DNA of 64,000 bases from Streptomyces sp. SUK 48 (GTDB lineage Bacteria > Actinomycetota > Actinomycetes > Streptomycetales > Streptomycetaceae), in assembly GCF_009650765.1 (NCBI RefSeq), contig NZ_CP045740.1, positions 5,680,001-5,744,000 of the forward strand, given 5' to 3'. A program made the position numbers and the translations under genes. The notes under the pieces were generated by a model that saw only the letters and a program-made list of their open reading frames with translations, was not told where the DNA came from and ran no database searches. Of this stretch, positions 1 to 9,300 are shown piece after piece. Positions within the stretch are counted from its first letter, which is position 1. Every line of letters begins with the position of its first letter.

Positions 1-1
1 C

Positions 2-376
2 TACCTCGTCCTCGAGCGCGAGCTGCTGCCCGAGGACTGGGTGAAGGAGCTGGCCGCCTGGGCCGAGGGCCGCGGCTGGACCGTCTCGCTCCAGGGCCGC
101 AAGCTCTACGCCGTGCCGAGGCCGCTCACCAAGAGCGCCGCCGTCCGCGAGGTGGCCCGCCGCACCGGCGCGGAGCTGACCCTGGCCGCAGGTGACTCCC
201 TGCTGGACGCCGATCTCCTGCTGGCCGCGGACCGGGGCTGGCGGCCGGGCCACGGCGAGCTGGCGGACACCGGATGGCTGGCGCCGGGGATCAGCGCGCT
301 GCCGGAGCGGGGGGTGCTGGCGGGGGAGCGCATCCTGAGAGAGTTCCTGAAGGCGACGCGCACGGCCGCCCCGTAG
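2..376 (+). CDS. HAD-superfamily hydrolase, 3' end only
   Basis: The open frame runs in from the left edge and ends at a TAG, so only about 124 C-terminal residues are present. The segment GDSLLDADLL matches the late HAD motif in which two acidic residues bind Mg2+, followed by the usual AADRGW..P..G stretch seen in sucrose-phosphate-phosphatase-like and phosphoglycerate-phosphatase-like HAD proteins. The substrate cannot be told from this fragment. A GTG at 41 gives an open frame but the homologous sequence continues upstream of it, so it is not the true start. Confidence 0.75.
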   Translation, partial: YLVLERELLPEDWVKELAAWAEGRGWTVSLQGRKLYAVPRPLTKSAAVREVARRTGAELTLAAGDSLLDADLLLAADRGWRPGHGELADTGWLAPGISALPERGVLAGERILREFLKATRTAAP

Positions 377-415
377 GTGACCCCCGGTGGGGGCCCGGTG
401 GGGCCCCGGCCGGGG

Positions 416-628
416 TCAGCCGCAGCAGCCCCCGCCGCAGCAGCCACCGCCCCCCTGGGGCGCGGAGGCCGAGGACGGGGCCGAACCGCCCACCGCGACC
501 GTGGACAGCAGCTTCACCGTGTCCGCGTGCCCGGCGGGGCACTGGGCCGGGGCCGCCGACTCCGACATCGGCCGGCTCAGTTCGAACGTGTCGCCGCAGC
601 TCCGGCAGCGGTATTCATAGCGAGGCAT
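416..628 (-). CDS. FmdB-family zinc ribbon protein
   Basis: A 70-residue protein starting MPRYEYRCRSCG. It carries the FmdB zinc ribbon: CRSC near residues 8-11 and a second pair spread over CPAGH, with a Gly/Cys-rich tail ending GGGGCCGGGCCG. The family is thought to be small zinc-binding regulators, first described near formamide/amide porin genes; no specific role can be assigned here. The ATG at 628 is preferred over the upstream in-frame start at 691 because MPRYEYRC is the conserved family N terminus. The cysteine-rich tail is common in actinobacterial members and may hold a second metal. Confidence 0.85.
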   Translation of the reverse strand: MPRYEYRCRSCGDTFELSRPMSESAAPAQCPAGHADTVKLLSTVAVGGSAPSSASAPQGGGGCCGGGCCG

Positions 629-801
629 GAGCACAGCGTAACCGTGGGGGCAAACGTGGCGTCTCAATGTTTGATGAGTGTTGGGATGCACCAGGTACTC
701 GTGCGGAGGAATCGAAAACTTCGCTGATAACTTGTGAACGCCGTAGCGAGGACGCTCAGCTCACCGCGCGAGCAGGAGCGAGTGCGGAGGGGAGACGCAT
801 A

Positions 802-3045
802 GTGACCGATGCGTCGCAAGGGGAGGGCCGTTCCGGCCAGGGCGAGCAGCCGCTCGACGCCGACCGGACCCTGCATCTGAGAGTGGACGCTCTCAGGGCC
901 GACGAGACCATGCAGCTGCGGGTGCCCGCGCCGCCCGAGGCGCCGTCCGGCGGCGGACGGGCCGAGCGCAGGCGCAGCGCGCGCCCCACCCCGCGGGAGC
1001 GTGCGGGCAGCGTGACGGCCCGAATAATGGGCCTGCCGGCGCCACTGACGCGCCGGCTCGCGCCGTACCTGCGCCCGCTCGCGCCCTACGCACGGCGCCT
1101 CAAGCCCGCCTACCCCCGCCCCGGCCGCAGCGGCTGGCGGCGCTGGATGCCCTCCTGGCGGCAGTGGCTCGGCGGCATCCTGGCCTCCTTCGGCCTGCTC
1201 GGCGCCTTCCTGATGACCGCGTACGCGCTCACCGACGTGCCGAGCGACCTGAACTCGTACGCCACCCAGCAGGACAACGTCTACTTCTGGTCCGACGGCA
1301 CCCCGATGGCCCGTACGGGCTGGGTGCAGCGGCAGGCGATGCCCCTGAAGGACATCCCCCCGGACGTCCGCTGGGCGGTGCTCGCCGCGGAGAACGAGAC
1401 CTTCTACTCCGACCCCGGAATTTCCGTGAAGGGCATCAGCCGCGCCCTGTTCCGCACCGTGGGAGAGGGGGACACCCAGGGCGGATCCACCATTACCCAG
1501 CAGTACGTGAAGAACGTCTATCTGAACCAGAACCAGACCGTCAGCCGTAAGTTCACCGAGGCGATGATCTCGCTCAAGCTCGACAACAAGATGAGCAAGG
1601 ACAAGATCCTCGAGGGCTATCTCAACACCAGCTGGTTCGGCCGCGGCACCTACGGCATCCAGCGCGCCTCCCAGGCGTACTACGGCAAGGACGTCAGCAA
1701 GCTCAACGTGTCCGAGGCGGCCATGCTCGCCGGACTCCTCAAGGGCGCGGGCCTGTACGACCCCACCCTGAGCAAGGCCAACCACCAGCGGGCCGAGGAA
1801 CGGTGGTCCTGGATCCTCGACCGCATGGTCAAGATCCACAAGCTGACGCCGGCCCAGCGCGCCCAGTACAAGACGTTTCCCGAGCCGCTGAAGTCCAACC
1901 CGCTGTACAACACCGGCGAGCAGAGCGACTACCTGGTGGAGCTGGCCTCCCAGTACGCCAAGAAGTCCGCCCACCTGACCGACCAGCAGTTCGACCTCGG
2001 CGGCTACCAGATCTACACCACCTTCGACCGCAAGCGGGAGAACGCGCTCACCGGCGCCGTCACCAAGGCCCGCAAGCAGGCCAAGCGGGACGACCCCGAC
2101 GCCGCGAAGAACGGCCACTACGGGGCCGCCTCCGTCGCCACCGACGGCCGGATCCTCGCCGTCTACGGCGGCCCCGACCACCGCACCCAGGGCTACAACG
2201 AGTCCAACGCGACCACCGTCCCGGCCGGCACCGCCTTCCTGCCCTTCGTCTACGCCGCCGGACTCGAACACGGCGTCCACAAGACCCGCGGCGGACCCGT
2301 CACCCCCGTCACCCCCGACAGCGTCTACGACGGCGACGACGCCGTCCCCGTCACCACCCCCGAGGGCCCCTACTGGGACCGCAGCGGCAAGAAAGTCTCC
2401 GCCCACAACGACGGCGACAAGTCGTACGGCAAGATCACCCTGCGCGAGGCCCTCGCCAAATCGGTCAACACGCCATTCATGCAGCTCGGCATGGACACCG
2501 GCCTCGGCCAGGTCCGCCGCACCGCCCAGGCGTCCGGGCTGCTGTCCACCAGCATCGGCCCCCAGGTGCCCACCCTCTCGCTCGGCAGCTCCACACCCAG
2601 CGCCATCCGCATGGCCAGCGGATACGCCACCTTCGCCGCCGACGGCACCCACACGGAGCCGTACTCGGTGCGCCGTATCACCCGCAACGGCGCCCCCGTC
2701 GCCCTGGCCACCCCGCGCCCCACCCGCGCGGTCGGCGCCGGCGTCGCGCAGGACGTCGACCAGGCGCTCACCGACTCCTTCCGGGCCGCCCACCCGGACG
2801 TCACCACCCCGGACGTGGCGGGCAAGGCCGGGACCGCCGACCAGGGCACCACCGACGAGAACGGCACGGGCCAGAACACCGCCGCCTGGTACGCCGGCAC
2901 GGCCGACTCCGTGTCCACGGCGGTCGTCGTCTACCGCATGGACCTGGCCAAGTCCCTGGAACCGCTGCCCCTGAAGGGACTCGCGGGCGCGTCGCCGGAC
3001 ACCGTGCCCTACGCCCTCTGGTCGGCCGCCATGGGCCTGGACTGA
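802..3045 (+). CDS. class A PBP-like transglycosylase with degenerate transpeptidase domain
   Basis: A 747-residue membrane protein of peptidoglycan synthesis. The GTG at 802 is chosen because a GGAGGGGAG ribosome site lies 7 bases upstream; a longer open frame to 667 has none. A cytoplasmic N-terminal region with two TxxLRV-type motifs is followed by a membrane segment at about residues 123-145. The GT51 domain has the catalytic Glu in ENETFY (about 197) and GGSTITQQ (about 227). The transpeptidase fold follows, but the nucleophile motif SxxK is replaced by TAFL (about 477-480), SxN is present as SVN (about 554), and KTG reads KAG (about 675). It is therefore probably a glycan polymerase with an inactive or altered transpeptidase. 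A deacetylase-like and an amidase-like gene follow on the same strand. Confidence 0.9.
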   Translation: MTDASQGEGRSGQGEQPLDADRTLHLRVDALRADETMQLRVPAPPEAPSGGGRAERRRSARPTPRERAGSVTARIMGLPAPLTRRLAPYLRPLAPYARRLKPAYPRPGRSGWRRWMPSWRQWLGGILASFGLLGAFLMTAYALTDVPSDLNSYATQQDNVYFWSDGTPMARTGWVQRQAMPLKDIPPDVRWAVLAAENETFYSDPGISVKGISRALFRTVGEGDTQGGSTITQQYVKNVYLNQNQTVSRKFTEAMISLKLDNKMSKDKILEGYLNTSWFGRGTYGIQRASQAYYGKDVSKLNVSEAAMLAGLLKGAGLYDPTLSKANHQRAEERWSWILDRMVKIHKLTPAQRAQYKTFPEPLKSNPLYNTGEQSDYLVELASQYAKKSAHLTDQQFDLGGYQIYTTFDRKRENALTGAVTKARKQAKRDDPDAAKNGHYGAASVATDGRILAVYGGPDHRTQGYNESNATTVPAGTAFLPFVYAAGLEHGVHKTRGGPVTPVTPDSVYDGDDAVPVTTPEGPYWDRSGKKVSAHNDGDKSYGKITLREALAKSVNTPFMQLGMDTGLGQVRRTAQASGLLSTSIGPQVPTLSLGSSTPSAIRMASGYATFAADGTHTEPYSVRRITRNGAPVALATPRPTRAVGAGVAQDVDQALTDSFRAAHPDVTTPDVAGKAGTADQGTTDENGTGQNTAAWYAGTADSVSTAVVVYRMDLAKSLEPLPLKGLAGASPDTVPYALWSAAMGLD

Positions 3046-3090
3046 CCGCCCGGGCCCCGAACCCACGACCACACGGAGATTGAGCCGCGC

Positions 3091-4389
3091 ATGTCTCGCA
3101 ACAAGCAACAGACGGGCCGGGGCCGGCGTCGCGCCCCCGGCCGCCGCCGCGTCCCCGCCGCCACCCGCCCGCAGATCTTCACGCTCGCGGCCTTCCTCGT
3201 CGTGGCCTCCCTGGTGGCCGGCTACCTCGCCCTGAGCCGCCCCGACGACACCACGCCCACCGCCGCCTCGGGCAAGGACGGCAAGGGCGGCCCCGCGCCC
3301 TCCGCGACCACCAAATGGGACGGCAAGACCCACGTCCTCGGCGACGGCTCCACCTCCTACACCGGACCGCAGAAGGGCACCCTGAAGCCCGTACCGCTCA
3401 AGCCCGGGGAGAAGCCCCCCCAGTTCGTCGTCTTCTCCTGGGACGGCGCCCTGCAGGGCGACGACCATCTCTTCTCGCACTACCGGGAGATGGCCAAGGA
3501 GTACAACGCCCACATGACCTTCTTCCTCACCGGCATCTACCTGCTGCCCAAGAGCAAGAAGGACCTCTACCACGGCCCGATGCACCAGCCCGGCGACGCC
3601 GCCATCGACTACCCCACCGACGAGCACATCCGCACCACCCTGGAACAGCTCCGCCTCGCCTACGAGCAGGGCAACGACATCGGCACCCACTTCAACGGCC
3701 ACTTCTGCGGCGCCAAGGGCGGCGGCGACTGGAGCGTCCAGGAGTGGAAGAGCGAGATCGACCAGTTCTACTCCTTCGTGGAGAACTGGAAGACGAACAC
3801 CGGCTACACCGACATCCCGCCCCTGCCCTTCGACTTCAAGCAGGAGGTCACCGGCGGCCGCGCGCCCTGCCTGGAGGGCCAGCCCAACCTGCTGAAGGCC
3901 ATCAAGAGCTACGGCTGGCGCTACGACGCCAGCTCCCCGGGCGACTTCCAGATATGGCCCGCCAAGAAGGACGGCGTCTGGGACTTCCCGCTCCAGATGC
4001 TCCCGTACGAGAACGGCAAGTTCCAGGGCCTGTCGATGGACTTCAACTTCCTCTACAACCAGTCCAACGGCGAGACCGACGGCGACCCCGCCAAGTACGC
4101 CCAGTGGGAACAGCAGACGGTCGACTCCTACATGGCCGGCTTCAACCGCGTCTACTACGGCAGCCGCGCACCGCTGTTCATCGGAAACCACTTCGAGCAC
4201 TGGAACGGCAGCATCTACATGAAGTCCATCGACCAGATCATCCCGCAGATCTGCACCAAGAAGGGCGTCAAGTGCGTCTCCTTCAAGGAACTCGCCGACT
4301 GGATGGACGTCCAGAAGCCCTCCACGCTGGCCGCGCTGCGCAGCCTCGACCCCGCCCAGTCCCCGGACTGGTCCACCGTCGTCAAGTGA
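3091..4389 (+). CDS. membrane-anchored polysaccharide deacetylase-like protein
   Basis: A 432-residue protein with a very basic cytoplasmic N terminus, one membrane segment at about residues 27-48, then a low-complexity linker and an extracytoplasmic NodB-like domain. The metal-binding HxxxH motif is visible as HFNGH (about residues 200-204). The motif I region reads FSWDGAL (about 114-120) rather than the usual TFDDGP, keeping only one Asp, so activity may differ from peptidoglycan or chitin deacetylases. It lies 45 bases after the PBP-like gene, so co-transcription is likely and a cell-wall substrate is reasonable. Start ATG preceded by GGAG about ten bases upstream. Confidence 0.8.
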   Translation: MSRNKQQTGRGRRRAPGRRRVPAATRPQIFTLAAFLVVASLVAGYLALSRPDDTTPTAASGKDGKGGPAPSATTKWDGKTHVLGDGSTSYTGPQKGTLKPVPLKPGEKPPQFVVFSWDGALQGDDHLFSHYREMAKEYNAHMTFFLTGIYLLPKSKKDLYHGPMHQPGDAAIDYPTDEHIRTTLEQLRLAYEQGNDIGTHFNGHFCGAKGGGDWSVQEWKSEIDQFYSFVENWKTNTGYTDIPPLPFDFKQEVTGGRAPCLEGQPNLLKAIKSYGWRYDASSPGDFQIWPAKKDGVWDFPLQMLPYENGKFQGLSMDFNFLYNQSNGETDGDPAKYAQWEQQTVDSYMAGFNRVYYGSRAPLFIGNHFEHWNGSIYMKSIDQIIPQICTKKGVKCVSFKELADWMDVQKPSTLAALRSLDPAQSPDWSTVVK

Positions 4390-4497
4390 CAGAAACGCAG
4401 ACCAGGTTCCACTTGTGCAACCCCCTTCACACGCGCCCAGCAGACCATGCGAAGATGCCCCCTCCCGGTAGGTGTACCGGCGTAGAGGGGAACATCA

Positions 4498-5688
4498 TTG
4501 AAGTCAAGAAGACTCAGCCGTAAGGGGCGTCGCACCACCATCGTCGGCGCCTCCGCCGCCGCAGTGGTCGCCGGCGTGGCGCTCATACCCAACTGGAGCG
4601 CGGGCGCGGCGGTCACCAACGACCCGACCGTGGACGCGGCCACCAAGGCGACCTTCCAGAAGCTCGCCGACGCGGTCTTCACCGACCGCACCCAGGCCCT
4701 GGTGGACGGCTCCACCGGCGCCCGCACCGAGCACACCAAGGGCTTCCACGGCTCCGTCCGCCTCTCCGGCGGCCAGAGCCACCAGCAGTCCTCCGCCCTC
4801 GGCCAGCTGCGCGCCCGCAAGGACCGCCTCGCCAAGCTGGGCGAGAAGTACAGCGCCGGCAGCACCACGGTGACGCTCGACGCCACCGAGGTGCACGGCC
4901 GCAGCGCCAAGGTCGCCGTCACCGAGACCACCTCGCTGACCTACAAGCCGGGCACCACCTCGGCCAAGGGCCCGAAGACCACCGGCTTCCAGGCCCACCA
5001 CGAGCTGACCTTCCAGTCCGGCCGGCACGGCGACTGGCAGCTCACGGGCATCAAGGACACCGACGACGGCTACCTCGCCGTCAACCAGGTCGCCACGCCT
5101 GCCGCGCCCAAGGACAAGACGCCCGCCACCTCCGACGACGGGCCGCCCACCGCGCCCCGCGCGGCCATCAGCTACCCGGGACCGGCGAACCCCAAGAAGC
5201 TCACCGGGGGTGCGTACGACTACAAGGCGATGGTCACGTACGCGCAGAAGTACTGGAACCACTACAACACCGCGTACCCGGACTACAACGGCGAAGGTGC
5301 CGGCGGCGACTGCACCAACTTCGTCAGCCAGGTGCTGAAGGCGGGCGGCTGGAAGCACGTCCCCGGCTACACCGACGACTACACCAAGTGGTTCGGCACC
5401 GCCGACATCCAGTCCGACTCCTTCGTCGGCGTCAACGAGTTCTCCTGGTTCGCGCTGGCCTCCAAGCGCGTCACCCCGCTCGCCGACGTGTACCAGGCGG
5501 ACCTCGGTGACGTGATCCAGATGGACTTCAACCGGGACGGGTCCAAGGACCACACCATGGTCGTCACCTACCGGGACGCCGCCGGCGTGCCGTACGTGAC
5601 CTACCACTCCACCAACACCTACAACAGGTCGGTGGCCAGCCTGGTCGCGTCCTACCCGACGGCGTACTACTACGCCTACAGGACCTGA
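4498..5688 (+). CDS. secreted amidase-domain (Amidase_6) protein
   Basis: A 396-residue exported protein that uses a TTG start with GAGGGGA just upstream. A typical Sec signal peptide covers the first 36 residues or so, ending around SAGAAV. The N-terminal half is a helical/beta region of unknown role. The C-terminal domain (about residues 240-396) has the Amidase_6 pattern: YAQKYW..YN, a Cys in GGDCTNFVSQ (about 272), a His in DHTMVV (about 352) and STNTYNR, which fits a Cys-His papain/NlpC-like catalytic arrangement. It is the third gene in a row with cell-envelope function. The substrate is unknown. Confidence 0.82.
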   Translation: MKSRRLSRKGRRTTIVGASAAAVVAGVALIPNWSAGAAVTNDPTVDAATKATFQKLADAVFTDRTQALVDGSTGARTEHTKGFHGSVRLSGGQSHQQSSALGQLRARKDRLAKLGEKYSAGSTTVTLDATEVHGRSAKVAVTETTSLTYKPGTTSAKGPKTTGFQAHHELTFQSGRHGDWQLTGIKDTDDGYLAVNQVATPAAPKDKTPATSDDGPPTAPRAAISYPGPANPKKLTGGAYDYKAMVTYAQKYWNHYNTAYPDYNGEGAGGDCTNFVSQVLKAGGWKHVPGYTDDYTKWFGTADIQSDSFVGVNEFSWFALASKRVTPLADVYQADLGDVIQMDFNRDGSKDHTMVVTYRDAAGVPYVTYHSTNTYNRSVASLVASYPTAYYYAYRT

Positions 5689-6272
5689 CCCCGCCGGTCC
5701 TGCCGCCCCGGGTCCTCCCCCACCTCACGCGTGCCGTGCGCTTCCCGCGCCCCGGCCGCGCCGTGCGGGGCGGCCTCGGGGTGGCGGGCCCGCCAGTACG
5801 GATTGTCGTGCGGCAGCGCGTGACCGACCCGGCCGTACATCCCGAAGGTCATCAGCAGCAGCCCCACCACGAAGCTGAACAGCACATTCTGGATCCTGAA
5901 CGCCAGGAAGTTGTTCGGGGTGTCCAGCAGGGCCAGGAACAGGAACCCGTTCAGCAGGAACAGGATGCCGAGCACCATGTTCAGCGTGGACGCGACGTTC
6001 CCCCCGATCACCATGCCGACCAGCAGCAGCGCGCCGATGCAGATCGACAGCACACTGAGCGTGCCGTTCGTGTTCAGACCGGCGACCGTCGCACCGCCGA
6101 TGTCGAAGAACCCGATGTGGTTGATCAGGCCCAGGATGCCGAAGACGACGAGGAACGCGCCGATCAGCCCCGCGCCGATCCGGTACACCAGATTCAGCTT
6201 GTGATCGACGGGGAGATGCTGATCGAACCGGATCCGCTGCTTGTCCTGCGTACGCGCTGCGTGCGTGGCCAT
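5676..6272 (-). CDS. DUF4383 membrane protein
   Basis: A 198-residue protein with four hydrophobic segments between about residues 25 and 145 and a hydrophilic, Arg/Glu-rich tail. The pattern YRIGAGLIGAFLVVFGILG followed by a GNVAS/NMVLG loop is characteristic of DUF4383 proteins in actinobacteria; the function is unknown. The ATG at 6272 has GGGAGG seven bases upstream and is preferred over the longer frame starting at 6362. The last 13 bases overlap the end of the convergent amidase-domain gene, so no terminator separates the two. Confidence 0.85.
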   Translation of the reverse strand: MATHAARTQDKQRIRFDQHLPVDHKLNLVYRIGAGLIGAFLVVFGILGLINHIGFFDIGGATVAGLNTNGTLSVLSICIGALLLVGMVIGGNVASTLNMVLGILFLLNGFLFLALLDTPNNFLAFRIQNVLFSFVVGLLLMTFGMYGRVGHALPHDNPYWRARHPEAAPHGAAGAREAHGTREVGEDPGRQDRRGQVL

Positions 6273-6418
6273 CCGGGCCTCCCTCGGGGCGCTGGCGGCG
6301 GCTGTCCATCCCAGAACATGGCTCTCATCAATATCCGCCCGAACCGGGGCAACCGGCAACATGACGCCCCACCGCCGCCATGAGCGCCCGGCGCCCCCGC
6401 CGGTGCGCGACGCCCCCG

Positions 6419-7822
6419 CTAGTGCGCGACGCCCCCGCGCTCCTCCCGGATACGGGCCACCACCTGCGCCGCCGCCTGCCGCACCGCGTCCGTCTCGGTC
6501 AGGAAGTGCCAGTAGTCCGGATGCCGGCCGCCCTCAAGGCCCGCGACCGCCCGCTCCAACTGGGCCACCGCGTCGTCCAGCGGCCGGGCATGACGCGGAT
6601 CCGGCGTCGCCCGCCCCGACATCGCCAGCCGCTGCGCGTCCCGGATCGCGAACCGCGTCCGCTCGATCTCCGCCTGCGGATCCTTCTGTACGGCGTTCAG
6701 CCGGGCCAGCCGGTCACCGGCCGCCGAGACCGCGTCGTCCGTCGCGTTCAGCAGCGCCCGCACCGTCGACAGCAGCGAGGCCGCGTCCGCCCAGCGCTGC
6801 GCGTCCCGCGCGGCCTGCGCCTCGCCCAGCTTCCGCTCGGCCTGCCCGACGTTCTCCACCGCCTGCGCCGGCACCTGCTGGAGGTCCTGCCAGCACGCCG
6901 CGGCGAACCGCCGCCGCAACTCGCTGAGCACGGGGTCCACCTGCCCGGCCCGCGTGGTCAGCGCCTGCGCGCGGGTCCGCAGCGAGACCAGCCGGTGGTC
7001 GATCTCCGCAGCCTTCTGCGGCAGCCCCTCGGCCTCGGCCCGGATCGCCCCGGCCTCCCGCTGCACCCGCTCGGCCCGCTCCAGCGTCTGCTGCACCCCG
7101 TGCTGGCCGGCGCCCTGGTTCAGCTTCGTCAGCTCCGGCGCCAGCGCGGCCAGCCGGCCCGCGAGGTCGTCGGCGCGCAGCCCCTGCGCGCGGACGCCGT
7201 CCAGCGCGTCGCTCGCCGCCAGCAGCGCCTGACGGGCCCGCTCCACGGCGGGCGCCACCCGGGCGAGCAGCGTCTCGGCCGAACCCAGCAGCGGGCCGAG
7301 GGAGCTGCCGAACCGGTCCAGCTCCTGCTTGACCCGCACCAGCTCGTCCCGCGCCGCGGTCAGCTCGGTGCGCGCCCGCGTCGCCGCGGCGGCCTCCAGG
7401 TCGGCCCGGTCCAGGTCATGGGCGTCGACCGCCTGGATATAGCGCCGGCTGACCTCGTCGATCCGCCGGCCCAGGCCCTCGAAGTCCGAGGCGGCACGCC
7501 GGGCGGCGGGGGAGTCGTCGACCGCCGTGATGGTCTCGATCGAGATCCGCAGATCCCGCTGCGCGGTGTCCAGTTCGTAGAACGCGGCCGCCGCCGCGTC
7601 CTTCGCCTCCTGCGCCTGCGCCCGCTGGCTCTCCGCCCGGCCGCCGAACCAGCGCCGGGTGCCGCCGCCCGCGAAGGCGGCGGGCAGCGCGAGCGCGACG
7701 AGCGCCGGAAGGCTCACCAGGGTGAGGGTGTCGCGGAGCGCGGCGGCTGCCCTATGCCGGGTCCTCGCGGTGGACGACGGTGGGTACGGCTGTGTCGCTG
7801 GCGTGCCCGGTCTCGCCGTCAC
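6419..7822 (-). CDS. membrane-anchored coiled-coil protein of unknown function
   Basis: A 467-residue protein starting at a GTG with GGAGAGGG upstream. After about 30 residues there is one hydrophobic segment (LVSLPALVALALPAAFAGG), then roughly 400 residues of almost uninterrupted Ala/Arg/Glu/Leu-rich helix that reads as long coiled coil. The C-terminal end (HPDYWHFLTETDAVRQAAAQVV) is more conserved-looking. I do not recognise a named family. The topology resembles cytoplasmic or periplasmic scaffolds that organise the envelope, but that is inference. The next gene upstream on this strand is a decayed DUF4097 gene. Confidence 0.7.
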   Translation of the reverse strand: MTARPGTPATQPYPPSSTARTRHRAAAALRDTLTLVSLPALVALALPAAFAGGGTRRWFGGRAESQRAQAQEAKDAAAAAFYELDTAQRDLRISIETITAVDDSPAARRAASDFEGLGRRIDEVSRRYIQAVDAHDLDRADLEAAAATRARTELTAARDELVRVKQELDRFGSSLGPLLGSAETLLARVAPAVERARQALLAASDALDGVRAQGLRADDLAGRLAALAPELTKLNQGAGQHGVQQTLERAERVQREAGAIRAEAEGLPQKAAEIDHRLVSLRTRAQALTTRAGQVDPVLSELRRRFAAACWQDLQQVPAQAVENVGQAERKLGEAQAARDAQRWADAASLLSTVRALLNATDDAVSAAGDRLARLNAVQKDPQAEIERTRFAIRDAQRLAMSGRATPDPRHARPLDDAVAQLERAVAGLEGGRHPDYWHFLTETDAVRQAAAQVVARIREERGGVAH

Positions 7823-7896
7823 ATCCCTCTCCCGTGCTGTGGTCGGCCCTGGGTGGTGCCATTCTCCCACCCCGTACAGACGAACACACGGGCCCG

Positions 7897-8230
7897 TCAG
7901 TTCACCGTATCCACGGTGACCTTTCCGTCGGCGGAACCGGCGGTCACCCGGTGCCCGCCGCGCGGATTCCCGCGGCACGGACAGCTGGACGCCCCCGTGG
8001 TCCGAGGTCGCAGCACCGTGAGGCTCCCGTCGTCGCCGCCCATGTCCACGCGGCCGGGTACGCGGCTCAGGCCCAGGCGCACCGAGCCGCTCTCGGCCCG
8101 GGCCCGCACCTGACGGGAGGCGACGTCCGCGTGCAACGAGCCGTCGTCCGGGCTCAGGTCGAGGGGACCGGTGAAGCCGGTGACGCGCACGGCGACGATC
8201 TCCAGCGCGGAGTCGTCCGAATCCCCCGAA
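7897..8230 (-). pseudogene. remnant of a DUF4097-type beta-repeat protein
   Basis: The minus-strand frame contains the repeating pattern SPDDGSLHADVASRQVRA..SGSVRLGL..VPGRVDMGGDDGSLTV and ends with VTAGSADGKVTVDTVN. This alternation of short beta strands with DDG/SGS turns is the signature of DUF4097 adhesin-like beta-helix proteins. The N-terminal membrane segment and start are missing, the middle is interrupted by an Arg/Cys/Pro-rich stretch (RPRTTGASSCPCRGNPRGG) that does not fit the fold, and the C terminus is short. It is best read as a decayed copy. Confidence 0.5.
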
Positions 8231-8404
8231 TCAGGTCTCACCCGACGGTGGAACCCAGCCGCCTCCCAACCCATCCGGCGGCCCACCGGAGACCAGCTGG
8301 GGACAACCCCCGGGCCGCCTCCGGTACCCCGCCGTCCGGGTTTGCCCCGCACCGGCTCGGGCAAGGTAGGCTGTCGACTCGACCTGGGCAGCCGCCCGGG
8401 ACTC

Positions 8405-8476
<72 letters not shown>

Positions 8477-8485
8477 CCGATGGGG

Positions 8486-8519
8486 AGAGCCCCCGGCCGA
8501 ATGCGGCCGGGGGCTCTTT
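8486..8519 (+). terminator. intrinsic terminator after tRNA-Val
   Basis: AGAGCCCCCGGCCG, loop AATG, and CGGCCGGGGGCTCT form a perfect 14-bp stem followed by TTT. It would stop tRNA transcription and also faces the end of the convergent YhhN-like gene. Confidence 0.9.
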
Positions 8520-8532
8520 GTGTCGGGGCGGG

Positions 8533-9243
8533 TTACGCCGGGGCGTTCGTGGGTGGGGGGTCGGTGGTGAAGGCGGTGACCAGGAGGGCCAGGGCGGCGA
8601 TGTAGGTGGTCATGCAGAGGGTGGAGCGGCCGGGGAAGTCGAGGCCCGCGGCGCCGAGGCCGATCAGGGAGTCGGAGGCGACGAAGACCAGGCCGCCCCA
8701 CAGGGCCCGGGTGCCGAGGGCGCGGGCGGTCAGGGCCATGGTGAGCAGGGCGAGGGCGTAGACGGCCACGGCGCAGCCCAGGGCGGGGCCGAGGGTGGGG
8801 GCGAGGGCGGCGACGGCGGCGGCCCAGACCGCGAGGTAGGCGGCGCAGACGGCGCGGCGGGTGCGCAGGTGGTCGAGGGCGCCGGCGCGCAGGAAGGCCG
8901 TGATCCAGCAGAGTTGGGCGCCCAGGAAGAGGGCGAGGCCGATGCCGAAGGCCGGGGTGCCGGGGATCAGCAGGGCGATGTCCCCGGCGGCGGCGAGCAG
9001 CAGTCCGGTCAGGACGCAGGCGTGCCGGGTGCCGGTCAGGCGCCACAGGTGGGCGGCCAGGAGCGGGGCCAGGAGGGGCTTGGCGATCCACTCCATGGCG
9101 TGCTTCCCGGTCGCCACCCCGATGAGCTCGACGAGGCACAGCACCGCGAAGACCACGATCAGCGGCGGCGCCCCTGCCGCCCGTGCCGGACGCTGGAGAG
9201 CCGGTCGTGGGCCGCCTCGCTCCGGTACCTGTCCCTCAGCCAT
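8533..9243 (-). CDS. YhhN-family membrane protein (lysoplasmalogenase-like)
   Basis: A protein of about 236 residues with eight hydrophobic helices, beginning with APPLIVVFAVLCLVELIGV. The motifs KPLLAPLLAAHLW, GDIALL and SDSLIGL correspond to the conserved KP, GD and SDS positions of the YhhN/TMEM86 family, whose animal and bacterial members hydrolyse lysoplasmalogen or act on related ether lipids. Substrate use in Streptomyces is not established. The start is uncertain: the ATG at 9243 and an in-frame TTG at 9279 both lack a good ribosome site. Confidence 0.8.
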   Translation of the reverse strand: MAEGQVPERGGPRPALQRPARAAGAPPLIVVFAVLCLVELIGVATGKHAMEWIAKPLLAPLLAAHLWRLTGTRHACVLTGLLLAAAGDIALLIPGTPAFGIGLALFLGAQLCWITAFLRAGALDHLRTRRAVCAAYLAVWAAAVAALAPTLGPALGCAVAVYALALLTMALTARALGTRALWGGLVFVASDSLIGLGAAGLDFPGRSTLCMTTYIAALALLVTAFTTDPPPTNAPA

Positions 9244-9300
9244 GGCGATCAGAGTGGGGACACCTGGGGTGGTGGTCAACTGGTTGGACCAGATCGGTCG

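Noticed and set aside
664..4200. Very long minus-strand open frame (1178 residues)
   Set aside because: Antisense shadow of the PBP and deacetylase genes; Gly/Val/Leu/Ala-biased composition typical of the opposite strand of GC-rich genes, with no family match.
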